Below, in pieces: positions 45,371 through 54,057 of a stretch of DNA of 64,000 nucleotides. The DNA is from Candidatus Manganitrophus sp. (lineage in GTDB: Bacteria > Nitrospirota > Nitrospiria > SBBL01 > Manganitrophaceae), in NCBI GenBank assembly GCA_028865235.1, contig CP114561.1, positions 3,120,001 through 3,184,000 of the forward strand, in the 5' to 3' direction. The translations under genes were made by a program, and so were the position numbers. Below the pieces are notes generated by a model. That model saw only the letters and a program-made list of their open reading frames with translations. It made no database searches and had not been told where the DNA came from. The number at the start of each line of letters is the position of its first letter. The stretch's first letter is position 1.

Positions 45371-45607
45371 TTACTTCCCTTCGATGTCCTTCAACCGGGT
45401 TTCGGCCTGCTTGGCCGTTTCGGTTTCCGGATACTCTTTCAGAATCCGCTCGTAAAGCTGCCGCGCATGTTTGAAGTTCCGCTGCTGCTCTTCGAATTGC
45501 GCGGTGTCGTAAATTTCTTTGCTCTTCGCCTCCGGGTCGCCGCATCCGACCGCCAGCAACAGAAGGCCGATTGAAAAGATTTGATTGATTCGATGATGCC
45601 ACTGCAT
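45371..45607 (-). CDS. Small TPR-like lipoprotein
   Basis: 78 aa. Signal peptide with lipobox (IFSIGLLLLAVGC-GD), then one to two TPR-like helices (FEEQQRNFKHARQLYERILKEYP, in part; ETETAKQAETRLKDIEG). Resembles a minimal YfiO/BamD or tol-pal-type repeat protein but too short to assign. It starts 3 bp after the stop of the large helicase gene and is likely co-transcribed with it. Confidence 0.7.
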   Translation of the reverse strand: MQWHHRINQIFSIGLLLLAVGCGDPEAKSKEIYDTAQFEEQQRNFKHARQLYERILKEYPETETAKQAETRLKDIEGK

Positions 45608-45610
45608 CTG

Positions 45611-48600
45611 TCACTCCGTCAATAAGCCGATCTGTTCCATCTCCCCTTCGCCCTCTTCTCCCGGCTCTTCCGGCGCCAACAACCGGCCCGACGTCAGGGT
45701 CCGCTCGATCTGCCGGGCGGTCTCTTTCTGGAGCTTTTCGGAGATCCAAATTTCCTTTCCCTCGCGCGATCCGACGAAGGCGCCGCCGTGAAAGGCGACG
45801 GCGTTCGACGGCTGGGCCGTCACCCGCCGGCCCGGGGTCAGAATGCCGATCAGGTTCAACGGGTCGACCGCGGAGAGGAAGATCGTCTCCGGCTCCGGCG
45901 GATGCTGTTTCAGATGACGCAGCGACTCGACCGCCTCCGGCAGACCATACTGCTCGCCGCCGACGTCGAGGACAAATCGTCCGCCCCGGACCTCTCCCCG
46001 TTGTTCCAGCCGCCGCAGGATCGGAAGAAGTTGATACCAGGGAGGCGCTCCCTCTTCGCGCCCCATGAGATCCCTGAAGAGAATCCCATATCTTTGAAGA
46101 AGCTGCCAAGCCCACGCCTCAACATGTTCTTCGGGTGGAATGGTCTCGGGAGCAGAGGGAAAGATGGTCCATCGGCCGCTTCCGCGCGCGCGGGGCGTCC
46201 GCTTCCATCCGCGGCGCCGGCGAGAGAGGGCAGCCCGTTCCGTGCGATTCGGATCGGTCAACAACCGAACCGCCGAGAACCCATCGCCGGTGACGAGACC
46301 GGCGGCGACCAGCTCCCAGAGCGCCTCATCAATCTGCGCCGGGAGGAGACGGGTGGCGGTAAGCAGGTCGGAGACAAACGAGGCTCCCTGCCTTCGAAGG
46401 ACGTCGCGGACCGTCTTTGCATTCTCGCTCAGGAAAGGGGTCTCTTCGGAGGGAGCGCGAAGCCAGCCCAAGTCCTCCCGAGCCATCAGCGAGATCGGAA
46501 GGTTTCGCGTCGCCTGCCGGGGCCGGCCCGGCTCATCGCCGTTGCTCTTCTTCGCGACGGGAGGACTGAGGCGTCCCCAGGCGACCTCGCCGTTCAAGCA
46601 GAGCTCATCGAGCCAGACCGGATTGTAGCGGGCGATCCGGGAGGGGAGGATGATCCGCTCCCACGCGCTGGCCGCAATCTCAAATCCCTGAAGCTGCTCG
46701 ATGACCGAGAAGAGCCCCTCCCGGCCGTGTAGCTGCGTCTTCGGAAGGAGCCGGTGCCACTGCAGGAGAAATTGGAGAAAAATTTCCACCGAGGCCGGCT
46801 CGATCTGACGCCGCAGGCGGTCGAGGGTAAGGCGATGAATTCTGGAGAGGAGCCTTCTCGCACACCATTCGGTTTCGGCTGCATTCGTCGTAAAGTGGCC
46901 CCGCAGGACAAACCCTTCCGCCTCCAGTGCTCCGAGCGCCGATTCGACATGATCCGGGTCCAATCCAAGGTCATGGGCGATCTGCACTGTCGTAGCCGGG
47001 CCGACCACTTCCAGCCGTCCGCGCACCAATGCTACCCACCCTTCGGAGGCCGACCAGTCCTGTCGAATCCCGTCCGGGATGATCGGCGTCGTTTGCGGCG
47101 TCAGATCGGGCCGGGCGGCATGGACCATCGGCCACTGCTCGACGGCGATCCAGAAACGTCGGCCGTTCGGATCGCGTAATTCGACCGCGCGGCCGGAAAG
47201 ATGCAGCGTATGAAAGAAGGGGAACCAATCGGCTCCCTCAGAGATCGGGAGCATTCCGATCAACAGCAGGGCATCGTGCAGCTCATCGGCGTCACGGACC
47301 AACGGCCAGGCCTCTCTCCGGACCTGCTCGATGGCGAGCGGGTCGAGACGGCCGATGTCGCGGACCGATTCGACCGTCAGTGTCCGCCGGGTCGCCACCG
47401 CCCGGGCCCGCCGCTCTTCCAGCGGCGCGTCATCCAAGAAGGCGTAGGGGCTGGCATTCAAAATCTGATAGGCGAACGGGGTTGGCTCGCGTGTGTCGGC
47501 GGCGGTGATTTCAATCTCGCCCCGTTCAATCGCACGCAGCAGATCGAGCCAGCCGTCGAGGTCCATCGCCTCATGCAGACAGTCGACGATTGTCTGCTCG
47601 ACCAGGGGATGATCGGGGACCGGGATATCTCCCGGCAGATTTTCCCGGCAGGCCATCTGCTGCGGGAAGACGGCGCAAAGCAGGTCGTCCGATTTCATCC
47701 GCTGGAGCGCCGGCGGAACCCGCTTGCCGTTCCGCTGCCGGAGAATCGCGAGCGCCCGGTTGGCGTTCCACCGCCACCGGGTGTTGAACATCGGCGCGGC
47801 CAGAAGCGCTTGTACCAAAATCTCCCGGCCGTTTTCGGCGCGGAGCATTTTTGCGATCTGCTCCAGGGGAAAGCTCTGCTGCGGTCCGAGCGAGAGGACG
47901 ATCCCGTTGTCGTCGGCGCTCGCCTGTAGTTCGAAGTCGAACGTCCGGCAGAAGCGCTTCCGGAGCGCCAATCCCCAGGCCCGGTTGATCCGCCCGCCGA
48001 ACGGGGAGTGAATCACCAGCTGCATTCCCCCCGATTCATCGAAGAAGCGCTCGAAGAGAAGATGCCGCTGGGTGGGCAACAGGCCGATCGCGGCTTTCTG
48101 TGCCTGGGCATAATGAACCATCTGGCGCGCGCCGAATTCATCCAGCGCCGCTTCTTCCATCAACCAGGTCGCCGCTTCGTCGGGCCGATCGACCCGGTCG
48201 GAAAGTTCTTCGCGCAGATCGGAAAGCTCCGCCGACAGCTCCACCGTCCGCGCCGGCGCTTCGCCGCGCCAGAAGGGGATCGTCGGCGGGGCGCCGTGGG
48301 CGTCGGTGACGACGACATCGCCGCCGCGGACATGAACGACCCGCCAGGAGGTGTTTCCCAAGAGAAAGACATCTCCCGAGAGGCTCTCGACGGCGAAATC
48401 TTCATCGACCGATCCGACGACGACTTTCTCCGGCTCCGCGACGACCCGATAGTCGGCGAGCTCCGGAATGGCACCGCCGGAGGTGATCGCCGCCAGGCGG
48501 GCCCCGCGCCGGGCCTTGATCTTCTTGTTCACCCGGTCGTGATGGAGGTACGCGCCGCTTCGGCCGAGCCGGGTGGCGAATCCCTCGCTGAGCATCTGAA

Positions 48601-49963
48601 CGACTTCGCCGAATTTCTCTCGCGTCAGCTGATGATACGGCCAGGCGCCGCGGCTCAGATCGAAGAGGGCCTGCTCGTCCATCTCCCGGTCTGCCGTCTC
48701 GGCGATGATCTGCTGCGCCAAGATATCGATCGGCGCCTCCGGTGGAATGATCCGATCAAGGCGTCCGTGACGAATCGCCCGGATCAGCGCCGCGCATTCG
48801 ATCAACTCATCCCGCGTGAGGGCGAAGAGCCGGCCCTTTGGGGTGAGGCCGAGCGCGTGTCCCGAGCGGCCGACCCGCTGCAAAAATGTGGCGATCGATC
48901 GGGGCGAGCCGACCTGGATGACGAGATCGATGAAGCCGATATCGATTCCCAGCTCCAACGAGGCGGTGGCGACGACCGCTTTGAGCTCGCCGGTTTTGAG
49001 GCGCTGCTCCGCTTTGAGCCGGATCTTTTTCGAGAGGCTTCCGTGATGGGACGAAACGGCATCTTCTCCGAGGAGGTCGGCGAGCTGATGGGTGACCCGT
49101 TCCGCCAGCCGCCGCGTGTTGACGAAGACGAGGGTGCTTCGATGCTGCTGGATCAGCTCCGCGAGACGATGGTAGACCTCGGCCCATTGCTCGTTCGAGC
49201 AGACGGCGGAGAGCTCGCTCGGTGGGACCTCAATCGCCAGATCGAGATTGCGCTGATGGCCGACATCGACAATCGCGCAGCGGGGCGTGCTATCCGGCGC
49301 GACCCGCTTGGTCCCGATCAAAAAACGGGCGATCTCGTCCATCGGTCGCTGTGTGGCGGAGAGGCCGATCCGGACCGGACGTTTGTCGGCCACCCCCTCC
49401 AGCCGTTCCAGCGAGAGGGACAGGTGCGATCCGCGCTTATCCCGCGCGACGGCGTGGATCTCATCGACGATCACCGTCTCGACCGTCCGCAAGATCTCCC
49501 GGCTTTTCGGCGCGGTGAGTAAAAGGTAAAGCGACTCCGGCGTCGTCACCAGGATGTGCGGCGGTTTTCGGACCATCGCCTGCCGCTCATGCGAGGGGGT
49601 ATCGCCGGTCCGGACCAGCGCCCGGATCTCCGGCAGCTTCACCCACTGTTTGACGGCGCGCTTTTGGATCTCCTCCAGCGGGGTCTGAAGGTTCCGCTGG
49701 ACGTCGCTGCTGAGCGCTTTGAGCGGGGAGACATAGAGGACCTTGACCTCATTGGCGAGCCGCCCCGCGATCCCGTCGCGAACCAGCCGGTCGATGGCGC
49801 AGAGAAACGCCGCGAGCGTCTTCCCCGACCCGGTCGGCGCGGCGATCAGCGTATCTTCGCCCGAAAGAATATGCGGCCAGCCGAGTTTCTGCGGCTCGGT
49901 CGGCTCGCCGAATTTTTCTTTGAACCAGTCGGCAATGATGGGATGAAAGGGGGTTAAAGACAT
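45611..49963 (-). CDS. lhr: Lhr-type large DEAD/DEAH helicase
   Basis: Superfamily-2 helicase of 1450 aa from MSLTPFHPIIADWF (an upstream Met at 50035 adds 24 residues without homology). Motif I APTGSGKT, motif Ia YVSPLKALSSDV, DEIH in VDEIHAVARDKRG, motif III GLSATQRP, motif VI LQRVGRSGHALG. After the Lhr core (about 1-850, including the WH and beta-barrel regions) it has a long C-terminal region (about 600 residues) with several winged helices as in E. coli full-length Lhr. 3'-5' helicase on DNA/RNA hybrids, with reported uracil-glycosylase activity in the C-terminal part of some relatives. Length is normal for the full-length Lhr class. Confidence 0.92.
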   Translation of the reverse strand: MSLTPFHPIIADWFKEKFGEPTEPQKLGWPHILSGEDTLIAAPTGSGKTLAAFLCAIDRLVRDGIAGRLANEVKVLYVSPLKALSSDVQRNLQTPLEEIQKRAVKQWVKLPEIRALVRTGDTPSHERQAMVRKPPHILVTTPESLYLLLTAPKSREILRTVETVIVDEIHAVARDKRGSHLSLSLERLEGVADKRPVRIGLSATQRPMDEIARFLIGTKRVAPDSTPRCAIVDVGHQRNLDLAIEVPPSELSAVCSNEQWAEVYHRLAELIQQHRSTLVFVNTRRLAERVTHQLADLLGEDAVSSHHGSLSKKIRLKAEQRLKTGELKAVVATASLELGIDIGFIDLVIQVGSPRSIATFLQRVGRSGHALGLTPKGRLFALTRDELIECAALIRAIRHGRLDRIIPPEAPIDILAQQIIAETADREMDEQALFDLSRGAWPYHQLTREKFGEVVQMLSEGFATRLGRSGAYLHHDRVNKKIKARRGARLAAITSGGAIPELADYRVVAEPEKVVVGSVDEDFAVESLSGDVFLLGNTSWRVVHVRGGDVVVTDAHGAPPTIPFWRGEAPARTVELSAELSDLREELSDRVDRPDEAATWLMEEAALDEFGARQMVHYAQAQKAAIGLLPTQRHLLFERFFDESGGMQLVIHSPFGGRINRAWGLALRKRFCRTFDFELQASADDNGIVLSLGPQQSFPLEQIAKMLRAENGREILVQALLAAPMFNTRWRWNANRALAILRQRNGKRVPPALQRMKSDDLLCAVFPQQMACRENLPGDIPVPDHPLVEQTIVDCLHEAMDLDGWLDLLRAIERGEIEITAADTREPTPFAYQILNASPYAFLDDAPLEERRARAVATRRTLTVESVRDIGRLDPLAIEQVRREAWPLVRDADELHDALLLIGMLPISEGADWFPFFHTLHLSGRAVELRDPNGRRFWIAVEQWPMVHAARPDLTPQTTPIIPDGIRQDWSASEGWVALVRGRLEVVGPATTVQIAHDLGLDPDHVESALGALEAEGFVLRGHFTTNAAETEWCARRLLSRIHRLTLDRLRRQIEPASVEIFLQFLLQWHRLLPKTQLHGREGLFSVIEQLQGFEIAASAWERIILPSRIARYNPVWLDELCLNGEVAWGRLSPPVAKKSNGDEPGRPRQATRNLPISLMAREDLGWLRAPSEETPFLSENAKTVRDVLRRQGASFVSDLLTATRLLPAQIDEALWELVAAGLVTGDGFSAVRLLTDPNRTERAALSRRRRGWKRTPRARGSGRWTIFPSAPETIPPEEHVEAWAWQLLQRYGILFRDLMGREEGAPPWYQLLPILRRLEQRGEVRGGRFVLDVGGEQYGLPEAVESLRHLKQHPPEPETIFLSAVDPLNLIGILTPGRRVTAQPSNAVAFHGGAFVGSREGKEIWISEKLQKETARQIERTLTSGRLLAPEEPGEEGEGEMEQIGLLTE

Positions 49964-50238
49964 GGGGGTTATTATACGCTTTGGGAGGTGCTTAGGGAAG
50001 AGGTGGGAGTCGGATGAAGTGCCAAATATTTTCATTGCGGCGGGATGAGCATCTCTGATATCTTTCTCCTACTTTATCCTTAATTATGCTCGTGGTCGCT
50101 CAGTAGCCGTCTTCCCTGGCCTAATTTTTCAGAACTGGATGAGGATGAAAACAGTGGTAGAGTAAGTTCATGGAGCACTGAACCGGCTTGTCGTGTCCTT
50201 CTTTCCGTGGCCGGCCACCCTTGAGTTATGAAGGGCAG

Positions 50239-50988
50239 ATGCGAAGAATCTTTCTCTTGGTTTTCATCATTGCACTCTCCGGCTGCAGCGCCCTCCGGAG
50301 TGCCAAGCTTTTTGCGCCGACGTGGTTCGGATTCGTTCAGATTGCAGACGGCGTCTATGTCGATGACGCGATGCACGCTTCGCAGCAGGAGGAACTGCTT
50401 AAAACCATCGCTGTTGCGAAGGGGCGCGTTTCGGACTTCTTCGGTCATCTTGAAGGGGATCCCACCATTTTTGCTTGCTCCACCGAAGCCTGTTTTGCGG
50501 CTAGCGGCGGCTTCACGGCGAAGGGGACCGCGTACGGTTCATCAAGGGTGTTGCTCTCTCCACGCGGCCTCGGATTGGTGACCATTTCTCATGAATTGAC
50601 GCATGTCGAGCTCTACAGCCGGGTCGGCGATTTCAGAGCGTGGCATGCGATTCCCCCCTGGTTCGACGAAGGGCTGGCGGTTCTGGTCAGCCAGGATCCC
50701 GACTACACCATCGATACGTGGCTTCGGGCCACCGATAACGGCCGCGGCGCGCCGGCGCTCAAACTCCTGGGGAATGCCGTCCCCTGGGCAGAGGGGCAGC
50801 TCAGCTACGGCACCGCAAGACACGTCGTCGGGGAATGGTATTCACGCGTCGGCTCGGAAGGGTTTTTCCGCCTTCTCCGCGGGATCAAGGCCGGGCGCGA
50901 TTTCGACTTCCTGTTCGGCCGCACGCCGTTCATCCCGGGCCTCGCCGACCCGCTGCCCCACGCCGGCGGACCGCCGGGAGCGAGTTGA
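50239..50988 (+). CDS. Gluzincin-like metallopeptidase lipoprotein
   Basis: 249 aa from ATG 50239, with AAGGG in a fair position upstream. The signal peptide MRRIFLLVFIIALSGC ends in lipobox ALSGC. The zinc motif HELTH lies in ISHELTHVELYSRVG and is followed 27 residues later by WFDEGLAVLVSQ, the Glu of DEGLA being the third ligand expected of gluzincins. It resembles small periplasmic peptidases of the M1/M61-related type. Substrate unknown. It stands 4 bp upstream of the DUF5519 gene on the same strand. Confidence 0.75.
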   Translation: MRRIFLLVFIIALSGCSALRSAKLFAPTWFGFVQIADGVYVDDAMHASQQEELLKTIAVAKGRVSDFFGHLEGDPTIFACSTEACFAASGGFTAKGTAYGSSRVLLSPRGLGLVTISHELTHVELYSRVGDFRAWHAIPPWFDEGLAVLVSQDPDYTIDTWLRATDNGRGAPALKLLGNAVPWAEGQLSYGTARHVVGEWYSRVGSEGFFRLLRGIKAGRDFDFLFGRTPFIPGLADPLPHAGGPPGAS

Positions 50989-50992
50989 CCGC

Positions 50993-51466
50993 ATGGACCA
51001 CACCTCCCTTCCGCGGCGCTCCGGTCCGCGGCCGCGCACGACCGACACGAATCCCCACTCCCAACTCGATCAACATCCGCCGGCTTCCGTCATTGAAGCG
51101 CTCTGCTCTCGCCTTTTTGCATTGCCCGGCGTGATCGAGCATCCGTCGGCGGTCTCAGTGCCGGGCGCCCGCGCCCTCCGGCTGCTTCCCGAAGCGGTGA
51201 ACGGGCCGCGCGAAGCGTTTATGATCTCGACCGAATTCGCTCACGTCCATCCTTTGCCGGACGGCAGCCTGCATGTGGCGCTTCCACCCGAGGTCGCCCA
51301 AGAAGTGATCCGGCAGGGGTGGGGAGAGCAGCACCCGGTCGCGAAACGTGGACTGATCCCGGCGAATGTCTGCATGGTCTATGCGCCGCGAGACGAGAAC
51401 GAAATTGAGATCGTGACGGGACTGGTCACGGCGACCCTCCGTTTCGCGAGCGGCATTCAAGCTTAA
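50993..51466 (+). CDS. Luciferase-domain (DUF5519) protein
   Basis: 157 aa. The C-terminal 110 residues show the DUF5519 pattern: EFAHVHPLPDGSLHVALPPEV, VIRQGWGEQHPVAKR and VCMVYAPRDENEIEIVTGLV. Named after a similarity to a fungal/eukaryotic luciferin-like domain; no enzymatic function is established in bacteria. It begins 4 bp after the metallopeptidase gene. Confidence 0.8.
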   Translation: MDHTSLPRRSGPRPRTTDTNPHSQLDQHPPASVIEALCSRLFALPGVIEHPSAVSVPGARALRLLPEAVNGPREAFMISTEFAHVHPLPDGSLHVALPPEVAQEVIRQGWGEQHPVAKRGLIPANVCMVYAPRDENEIEIVTGLVTATLRFASGIQA

Positions 51467-51509
51467 AAATTTCTCCTGCCGGCCTGCCATTCATTCTCAA
51501 AAAAAGATG

Positions 51510-51539
51510 TTGACAGGAAAAACAGAAATAGGATATCTT
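51510..51539 (+). promoter_or_regulatory. Promoter ahead of the iron locus
   Basis: TTGACA (51510-51515), an 18-bp spacer and TATCTT (51534-51539). The predicted start site (about 51546) falls at the edge of the Fur-like operator, so repressor binding would block transcription. Confidence 0.55.
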
Positions 51540-51548
51540 GTCGATGAT

Positions 51549-51567
51549 ATTGAGATTGATTCTCAAT
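51549..51567. promoter_or_regulatory. Fur-type operator
   Basis: ATTGAGA-TTGAT-TCTCAAT is a perfect 7-5-7 inverted repeat. Read as a 7-1-7 Fur box it is TGAGATT-g-ATTCTCA, one mismatch from TGAGAAT-n-ATTCTCA. Its location just after the promoter and upstream of TonB/siderophore genes supports iron-dependent repression. Confidence 0.65.
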
Positions 51568-51607
51568 TGCACTGAGTGAGGCTCGCGCCGCAATTTTTTT
51601 AGGCCCA

Positions 51608-51650
51608 AAGCCCAAAGCCGAAGTGATTTGGCTTTGGGCTTTTTTATTTT
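51608..51650 (+). terminator. Rho-independent terminator
   Basis: AAGCCCAAAGCC (51608-51619), a 10-nt loop and GGCTTTGGGCTT (51630-51641) form a perfect 12-bp stem followed by TTTTATTTT. It lies only 12 bp before the ATG of the Com-like gene, so either that gene has its own very close initiation or the terminator is read through under some condition. Confidence 0.85.
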
Positions 51651-51661
51651 GAGGCTGAATC

Positions 51662-51901
51662 ATGAAGCGTATCGTTGAGAAAAATTCAGACTCGGAGGAC
51701 CTTCGCTGTTTGTGCGGAAATCTGGTTGCCCGGATAATCAAAGACCAGATCGAATTGAAGTGCAAACGGTGCAAGCGGATTCATCTAATCCCGCTGCAAT
51801 CGGGGGGGCGATTTGAGGGCTGCAAAAAAGCATCCGAAAAGCCAGGAGAAGAAGGGCACGGAGGGAAGGAAAAAACGGAGGTACCCCGGCCGGAAAGTTA
51901 G
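51662..51901 (+). CDS. Com-like zinc-ribbon protein
   Basis: 79 aa. The core CLCGNLVARIIKDQIELKCKRC has CxC-x15-CxxC spacing as in the phage Mu Com translational activator and its bacterial relatives, followed by KRIHLIPL; the tail is charged and disordered. I recall such mini-proteins sitting next to TonB-system genes in several phyla, which fits here (exbB starts 141 bp later). Possibly an RNA-binding regulator of the locus; unproven. Confidence 0.65.
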   Translation: MKRIVEKNSDSEDLRCLCGNLVARIIKDQIELKCKRCKRIHLIPLQSGGRFEGCKKASEKPGEEGHGGKEKTEVPRPES

Positions 51902-52042
51902 GGCACCGGGTCCTTCTCCATGAGGGGACGTTTCGTGATGAGATGAAAGCGGCGCGCGGTTTTTTGCGCCAACCCCGAATGGGCCTGTTTTGTTCGGTGA
52001 GTTTTATCGGAAAAAGATCAACACTAAAGAGCGAGGAATGGT

Positions 52043-52723
52043 ATGGACGAGATATTTCATCGGTTGGCCCTCTTGGGGGATATATGGGTGCTCTGGCTGC
52101 TCGTCGCCGCCAGCGTGGTTTCTTTGGGGGTCATGCTGGAGCGGGGGTGGGTTTTCCGGAAAAACCGGCTCGACTTTCCGCGTTTTCTGGAGACGTTGGC
52201 CGGCCGCTTGGAAGAGGGGGACTTGGCGGGCGCGCGGCAGGTGGCGGAGAACGGACGAGGGGTGGAAGCCCGGGTGGCGGCCGCGGGTCTGGCGCACTTT
52301 GCCAAGGGGCCGGCCTCCGTGTCGGAAGCGATGACCTCCCGTTTGGTGTTGGAGCGGGCCGCGCTGGAGCGCAACCTGATTATTCTCGGGAGCCTGGGGA
52401 ACAACGCGCCGTTCATCGGATTGTTCGGCACGGTCCTCGGCATCATCAAAGCCTTCAACGATCTCGCGACGAGCGGCCAGTCGGGGGTCGGCGTCGTGAT
52501 GGTCGGCATCTCCTCGGCGCTGATCGCCACGGCGTTCGGGATTTTCGTGGCGATCCCGGCCGTGGCGGCCAACAACGCTTTCCACACCCGAGTAAAAAGA
52601 GTGAACGCCAATGCTCAAAGCCTCATTCACAGGGTGCAGGTCTATTTGCGGGATGAAACGAAGCGGGGCCCACATCGTCTTATCGGTGCAACGGAAGAAG
52701 AGAAAGAGGAGGTGCGCGCATGA
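52043..52723 (+). CDS. exbB: Biopolymer transport protein ExbB
   Basis: 226 aa MotA/TolQ/ExbB-family proton channel. Three membrane segments: ALLGDIWVLWLLVAASVVSL near residue 12, the ALERNLIILGSLGNNAPFIGLFGTV helix (in part) and VGVVMVGISSALIATAFGIFVAIPAV. The conserved Thr/Gly pattern of the proton path (GLFGTVLGIIKAF, ALIATAFGIFVAIPA) is intact. It energises TonB with ExbD. The stop overlaps the exbD start by 4 bp (ATGA). First gene of the exbB-exbD-tonB-receptor operon. Confidence 0.95.
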   Translation: MDEIFHRLALLGDIWVLWLLVAASVVSLGVMLERGWVFRKNRLDFPRFLETLAGRLEEGDLAGARQVAENGRGVEARVAAAGLAHFAKGPASVSEAMTSRLVLERAALERNLIILGSLGNNAPFIGLFGTVLGIIKAFNDLATSGQSGVGVVMVGISSALIATAFGIFVAIPAVAANNAFHTRVKRVNANAQSLIHRVQVYLRDETKRGPHRLIGATEEEKEEVRA

Positions 52724-53136
52724 GCGGATCAGATTCCGGCGATGACGGGGTGGTGACCGGCATCAATGTCACGCCGCTGGTCGATGTGGTCCTGGTGCTC
52801 TTGATCATCTTTATGGTGACGGCCCATTTTACTTCCAACGGGGAGCTGAAGATTAATCTTCCCAAAACTGCCGCGGCGGAGGCTCCTCCCACTCCCGCCG
52901 GCCTGATCGTCTCGCTTGACGGCGAGGGCCGGCTTTTTCTGATGGAGGAAGCGGTCGATCTCAACGGCCTGAAGGCGAATCTGGCGCGCGAGGCGGAATT
53001 GAATCCCGGCGTGCGGGTGACATTGGCCGCAGACGGCCGGATCCCTTACCGGCAGGTCGTCGGCATCCTCGACGCCATCAAACAGTCGGGGGTGACGCGG
53101 GTGGCATTGGCCTCGGAGCAAGGATCGGAGAGGTAA
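52720..53136 (+). CDS. exbD: Biopolymer transport protein ExbD
   Basis: 138 aa. One N-terminal helix with the essential membrane Asp (VTPLVDVVLVLLIIFMVTAH), then the periplasmic domain (LKINLPKTAAAEAPPTPAGLI, in part; VDLNGLKANLAREAEL; DGRIPYRQVVGILDAIKQSGV). Four-base overlap with exbB and 1 bp before tonB, so tightly coupled. Confidence 0.95.
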   Translation: MSGSDSGDDGVVTGINVTPLVDVVLVLLIIFMVTAHFTSNGELKINLPKTAAAEAPPTPAGLIVSLDGEGRLFLMEEAVDLNGLKANLAREAELNPGVRVTLAADGRIPYRQVVGILDAIKQSGVTRVALASEQGSER

Positions 53137-53137
53137 G

Positions 53138-54010
53138 ATGATTTTCCTCAAGCAGATATTGAGCGGTACAAAGACTGGGATCTTCCTTTCAACACTCTTC
53201 CATGCGGGATTGGGCGGCGGGCTCTACTATACCTTCACCGTCGAACCTCCGCCCCGCATTGTGGCCGAACTCGATCTCTCCATGACGTCGCTTTTACCCG
53301 TTCCCCCCGCCCCTCCCCCGCCGCCGGGACCGGGAGCCCCGGCAGCGGAAGCAACGCCCGCCCCGACCCGGACCGTGGCGAAGCGGCAGTCGGCGGCGTC
53401 TCCTCTCCCGCAGGAGGTGACGCCGCCAAAGCCGGAGATGGTTACGCCGGTGGTCTCGAAAGCGCGCTCCGATGTTCCAGAGATTCCGGAAGTGCACGAG
53501 ACCCCCTCCACGGAAGAGCCCCCCGCCATTTCTGATGAGGTTCAGGATACGGAAGAGGAAGGAGCCACCCCAGGGGAGGTGGTCTCTGTCGACGGAACGG
53601 ACTCCGGCGAACCTGGGGGTGTTCCTGGAGGAATTTCTGGGGGTGTTCCCGAAGATATTCCAGGAGGGATTCCCGGCGGGCAAGCGGGCGGAGTGCTCGG
53701 CGGCGCAGGCCGGTACCGCTCCGTTTCCGAGGTTACACGACTCCCTCGATGGGTCGACAATTTCATCGGTCCTGGCGATTATCCTCGGAAGGCGCGACGA
53801 AAAGGCAAAGATGGCCAGGTTCTGCTCTCGGTCTTTATCGACGAAATCGGACGGGTTCGGGATGTCCGGTTGATGCAGGGCGCCGACGAAGCTTTAAATG
53901 AGGTAGCCCTTCGCAAAGTGCGGGAGGCCCGCTTCACTCCGGCCTACGACGAGAAGGGGGAGCCGGTCGCCTGCAAGGTGACGCTGCCGATCCGATTTCA
54001 ACTGCAGTAA
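53138..54010 (+). CDS. tonB: TonB energy transducer
   Basis: 290 aa. N-terminal anchor with the SxxxH signature (FLSTLFHAGLGGGLYY), a Pro-rich linker (PVPPAPPPPPGPGAP) and a C-terminal TonB domain (about residues 205-290: NFIGPGDYPRKARRKGKDGQV, in part; NEVALRKVREARFTPAY). Between linker and domain is an unusual Gly-rich tract of GGxPGG-type repeats (about 165-195). It spans the periplasm and delivers ExbBD energy to the receptor encoded next. The reading frame is intact. Confidence 0.93.
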   Translation: MIFLKQILSGTKTGIFLSTLFHAGLGGGLYYTFTVEPPPRIVAELDLSMTSLLPVPPAPPPPPGPGAPAAEATPAPTRTVAKRQSAASPLPQEVTPPKPEMVTPVVSKARSDVPEIPEVHETPSTEEPPAISDEVQDTEEEGATPGEVVSVDGTDSGEPGGVPGGISGGVPEDIPGGIPGGQAGGVLGGAGRYRSVSEVTRLPRWVDNFIGPGDYPRKARRKGKDGQVLLSVFIDEIGRVRDVRLMQGADEALNEVALRKVREARFTPAYDEKGEPVACKVTLPIRFQLQ

Positions 54011-54057
54011 CGACAGACAAAAAACATCGCTTAATACAAAAGGAGGGAAATCTGAGG

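Larger units (their letters stand above)
51546..51650 (+). ncRNA. Candidate iron-responsive short transcript
   Basis: A transcript of roughly 105 nt would run from the Fur-controlled promoter to the strong terminator at 51608-51650, without an open frame of note. That layout matches Fur-repressed small RNAs of the RyhB/PrrF type, or a leader with a conditional terminator for the downstream genes. No sequence similarity to known RNAs is claimed. Confidence 0.3.

Noticed and set aside
48008..49522. Open frame of 504 codons antisense to the Lhr helicase
   Set aside because: GC-rich shadow frame of a strongly conserved helicase gene; the product is low-complexity Arg/Asp/Gly-rich with no domain and no ribosome-binding site.
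50603..50990. Upstream extension of the DUF5519 frame
   Set aside because: Shadow of the metallopeptidase gene; the DUF5519 homology and an ATG begin at 50993.
51943..52656. Frame of 237 codons overlapping exbB
   Set aside because: ExbB in the adjacent frame is unmistakable; this frame is Gly/Arg-rich shadow.
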